A stretch of DNA of 64,000 nt from Sutterella megalosphaeroides. Its GTDB lineage: Bacteria; Pseudomonadota; Gammaproteobacteria; Burkholderiales; Burkholderiaceae_F. This document shows, in pieces, positions 62,677-64,000 of the stretch (within the stretch, counting starts at the first letter, position 1; the number at the start of each line of letters is the position of its first letter). The translations under genes were made by a program, and so were the position numbers. A model generated the notes under the pieces. The model made no database searches and was not told where the DNA came from. It saw only the letters and a program-made list of their open reading frames with translations. Location of the stretch: positions 2,490,001-2,554,000 of the forward strand of contig NZ_AP018786.1 of NCBI RefSeq assembly GCF_003609995.1. The letters run 5' to 3'.

Positions 62677-63693
62677 TTAGTTGAACTGACGCAGGAAGCG
62701 GAGGTCGCCTTCGAAGAAGAGGCGCAGGTCGTCGATCCCGTAACGGAGCATCGTGAGTCGCTCGAGGCCGGAGCCGAAAGCAAAGCCGATGTGCTTTTCG
62801 GGATCGAGCCCGTAGTTGCGAACGACGTTCGGGTGAACTTCGCCCGCGCCGGAAATTTCAAGCCACTTGCCCTTGCGCGGACCGCTCGTGAACATCATGT
62901 CGACTTCGACGGAGGGTTCGGTGAAGGGGAAGTACGACGGACGGAAACGCACGACGAGGTCGTTCGTTTCGAAGAAGCAGCGCAGGAAATTGCTGTAGAC
63001 CCCCTTCAAGTCCGTGAAGCTCACGTTCTCGTCGATCCAGAGGCCTTCGACCTGGTGGAACATCGGCGAGTGCGTCGCGTCGGAGTCGACGCGGTACGTG
63101 CGCCCGGGGGCGATCACCTTGATGGGCGCTTCGTGCGTGCGCGCATAGCGCACCTGCATGGGCGAGGTGTGCGGGCGCAGCGGCAACTGGCGGCCTTCGG
63201 CGTCGGTGCGGTCGACGTAGAAGGTGTCCTGCATCGAGCGGGCCGGGTGGTTGGGCGGATTGTTGAGCGCCGTGAAGCTGAACCAGTCGCTTTCGATTTC
63301 GGGGCCGTCGGCCACGTCGAAGCCGATCGAGCGGAAGATTTCCTCGATGCGCATCCAAGTGCGCATCACGGGGTGAATGCCGCCCGGCGTGCGGCCGCGC
63401 CCCGGCAGCGTCACGTCGATCGCTTCGCTTTCGAGCTTCTTGCGAAGTTCTTCTTCGGCGAGCGCTTCGCGACGCGCGTTGAGCGCGGCTTCGATCGCGG
63501 CCTTGGCGCGATTGATTTCCTGGCCGCGGCTGCGGCGTTCCTCGGGCGCGAGTTGGCCGAGCGCCTTCATGAGGACCGTAATCTGACCGGTCTTGCCGAT
63601 GTAGCGGGCCTTGGCGTCTTCCAACGCGGCGGGCTGCTCGGCGGCGGCGAAGTCCTTGCGGGCCGACTCGATGAGTTCGGAAAGGTCTTGCAT
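62677..63693 (-). CDS. pheS: Phenylalanyl-tRNA synthetase alpha subunit
   Basis: PheS is the catalytic subunit. The 338-residue class II enzyme has an N-terminal coiled coil (about 1-85, rich in Glu, Ala, Arg), motif 2 region ([13 protein letters not shown], then [13 protein letters not shown]), [21 protein letters not shown], and motif 3 ([18 protein letters not shown]). Start ATG 63693 ([10 protein letters not shown]) is the family N-terminus; the longer open frame upstream is not coding. rplT is expected upstream, beyond the right edge. Confidence 0.97.
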   Translation of the reverse strand: MQDLSELIESARKDFAAAEQPAALEDAKARYIGKTGQITVLMKALGQLAPEERRSRGQEINRAKAAIEAALNARREALAEEELRKKLESEAIDVTLPGRGRTPGGIHPVMRTWMRIEEIFRSIGFDVADGPEIESDWFSFTALNNPPNHPARSMQDTFYVDRTDAEGRQLPLRPHTSPMQVRYARTHEAPIKVIAPGRTYRVDSDATHSPMFHQVEGLWIDENVSFTDLKGVYSNFLRCFFETNDLVVRFRPSYFPFTEPSVEVDMMFTSGPRKGKWLEISGAGEVHPNVVRNYGLDPEKHIGFAFGSGLERLTMLRYGIDDLRLFFEGDLRFLRQFN

Positions 63694-63942
63694 GTCTACA
63701 AATCCCGAAAACCTATGAACGGCGTCCGCCCGAGCGCAAGCTCGACGGAGAATCGCCGCCGACCGATCGGCTCGCCCCGAGGGCGCGCGATGCGGTCCGA
63801 AAAAATCCTGCACGCCCGAGCGCGGCGGGGCCGCGTGCACGGAGCGTCAAGCATTGAATTTTATCGAACTTCCCGTCCCCCGTTCGCCGGGCGCCCTTCG
63901 TAAAACCCGAAGGTTCGGCGGGTTCGGGGCGGGACCGACATG
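63694..63942 (-). promoter_or_regulatory. Region upstream of pheS
   Basis: About 250 nt without a gene, GC-rich and with no clear -10/-35 pair. It presumably holds the pheST promoter and leader; I see no phenylalanine-rich leader peptide. Confidence 0.4.
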
Positions 63943-63976
63943 AAAAAAGACCCCCGGCGATTACCGAGGGTCTTTT
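63943..63976 (-). terminator. Intrinsic terminator at the right edge, probably of rplT
   Basis: Arms AAAAGACCC (63945-63953) and GGGTCTTTT (63968-63976), followed on the minus strand by two further Ts (TTTTTT run in all). It would end the gene upstream of pheS, expected to be rplT, outside the window. Confidence 0.82.
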
Positions 63977-64000
63977 CAAAGCTCGGGGACGAAAAAAACG

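Overview
The window is a gene-dense, high-GC stretch of bacterial chromosome. Almost every gene sits in a block known from betaproteobacteria: rpsF-priB-rpsR-rplI-dnaB, rlmN-rodZ-ispG-hisS-yfgM-bamB-der-hfq-hflX / hflK-hflC-DUF2065-purA-hpt, surE-nlpD-rlmD, pheS-pheT-ihfA-tRNA-Pro and pstSCAB-phoUBR. Several usual members are missing (pcm and rpoS beside nlpD, hisZ before purA, pilF near rlmN, a MerR gene near ihfA). The accessory genes suit an asaccharolytic gut bacterium: a PAPS-independent arylsulfate sulfotransferase, two permease plus M20 peptidase cassettes, and a nucleoside-type kinase/hydrolase/permease operon. I infer Burkholderiales, most likely Sutterellaceae (Sutterella-like); no 16S rRNA gene is present to confirm this. 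I see no prophage, insertion sequence or CRISPR array.

Layout. 1-7291: recB (cut by the left edge) and recC. 7435-8710: LysE-type exporter and DUF456 membrane protein. 8751-15281: dnaB, the S6 ribosomal cluster, rlmB, rnr. 15471-18873: tRNA-Leu(CAG), assT and a divergent LysR gene. 19021-23321: ADP-ribosylglycohydrolase, PfkB kinase and NCS1 permease operon, then an orphan HicB-like gene. 23430-30055: mscS, hpt, purA, DUF2065, hflC, hflK. 30455-35015: a plus-strand island (yjiH, yjiG, M20 peptidase, FNR-type reductase, MFS permease) splitting hflX from hflK. 35125-45819: hflX to ndk. 46087-52976: an unknown gene, rlmD, nlpD, surE, then an M20D amidohydrolase and its transporter. 53283-59431: complete Pho/Pst operon behind a four-repeat Pho box. 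59646-63693: tRNA-Pro(GGG), ihfA, pheT, pheS.

Functionally the window joins DNA repair (RecBC), replication (DnaB, PriB), translation (S6, S18, L9, Der, RlmB/N/D, HisS, PheST), RNA turnover (RNase R, Hfq), envelope assembly (BamB, RodZ, NlpD, IspG), phosphate sensing and uptake, purine synthesis and salvage, and peptide or nucleoside scavenging.

The most unusual recurring signal is non-coding. At least eight co-directional gene pairs carry a hairpin plus T-tract that looks like an intrinsic terminator, lying only about 9-55 nt before the start codon of the downstream gene (DUF456-lysE, lysE-recC, rnr-rlmB, yjiG-M20, bamB-der, rodZ-ispG, transporter-M20D, pheT-ihfA). This leaves little or no room for an ordinary promoter and suggests partial termination or antitermination inside housekeeping operons. 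Other points to check are a probable CTG start for hflX, a perfect anti-SD complement misplaced upstream of nlpD, a long acidic N-terminus on RecB, and a charged low-complexity N-terminus on HflK.
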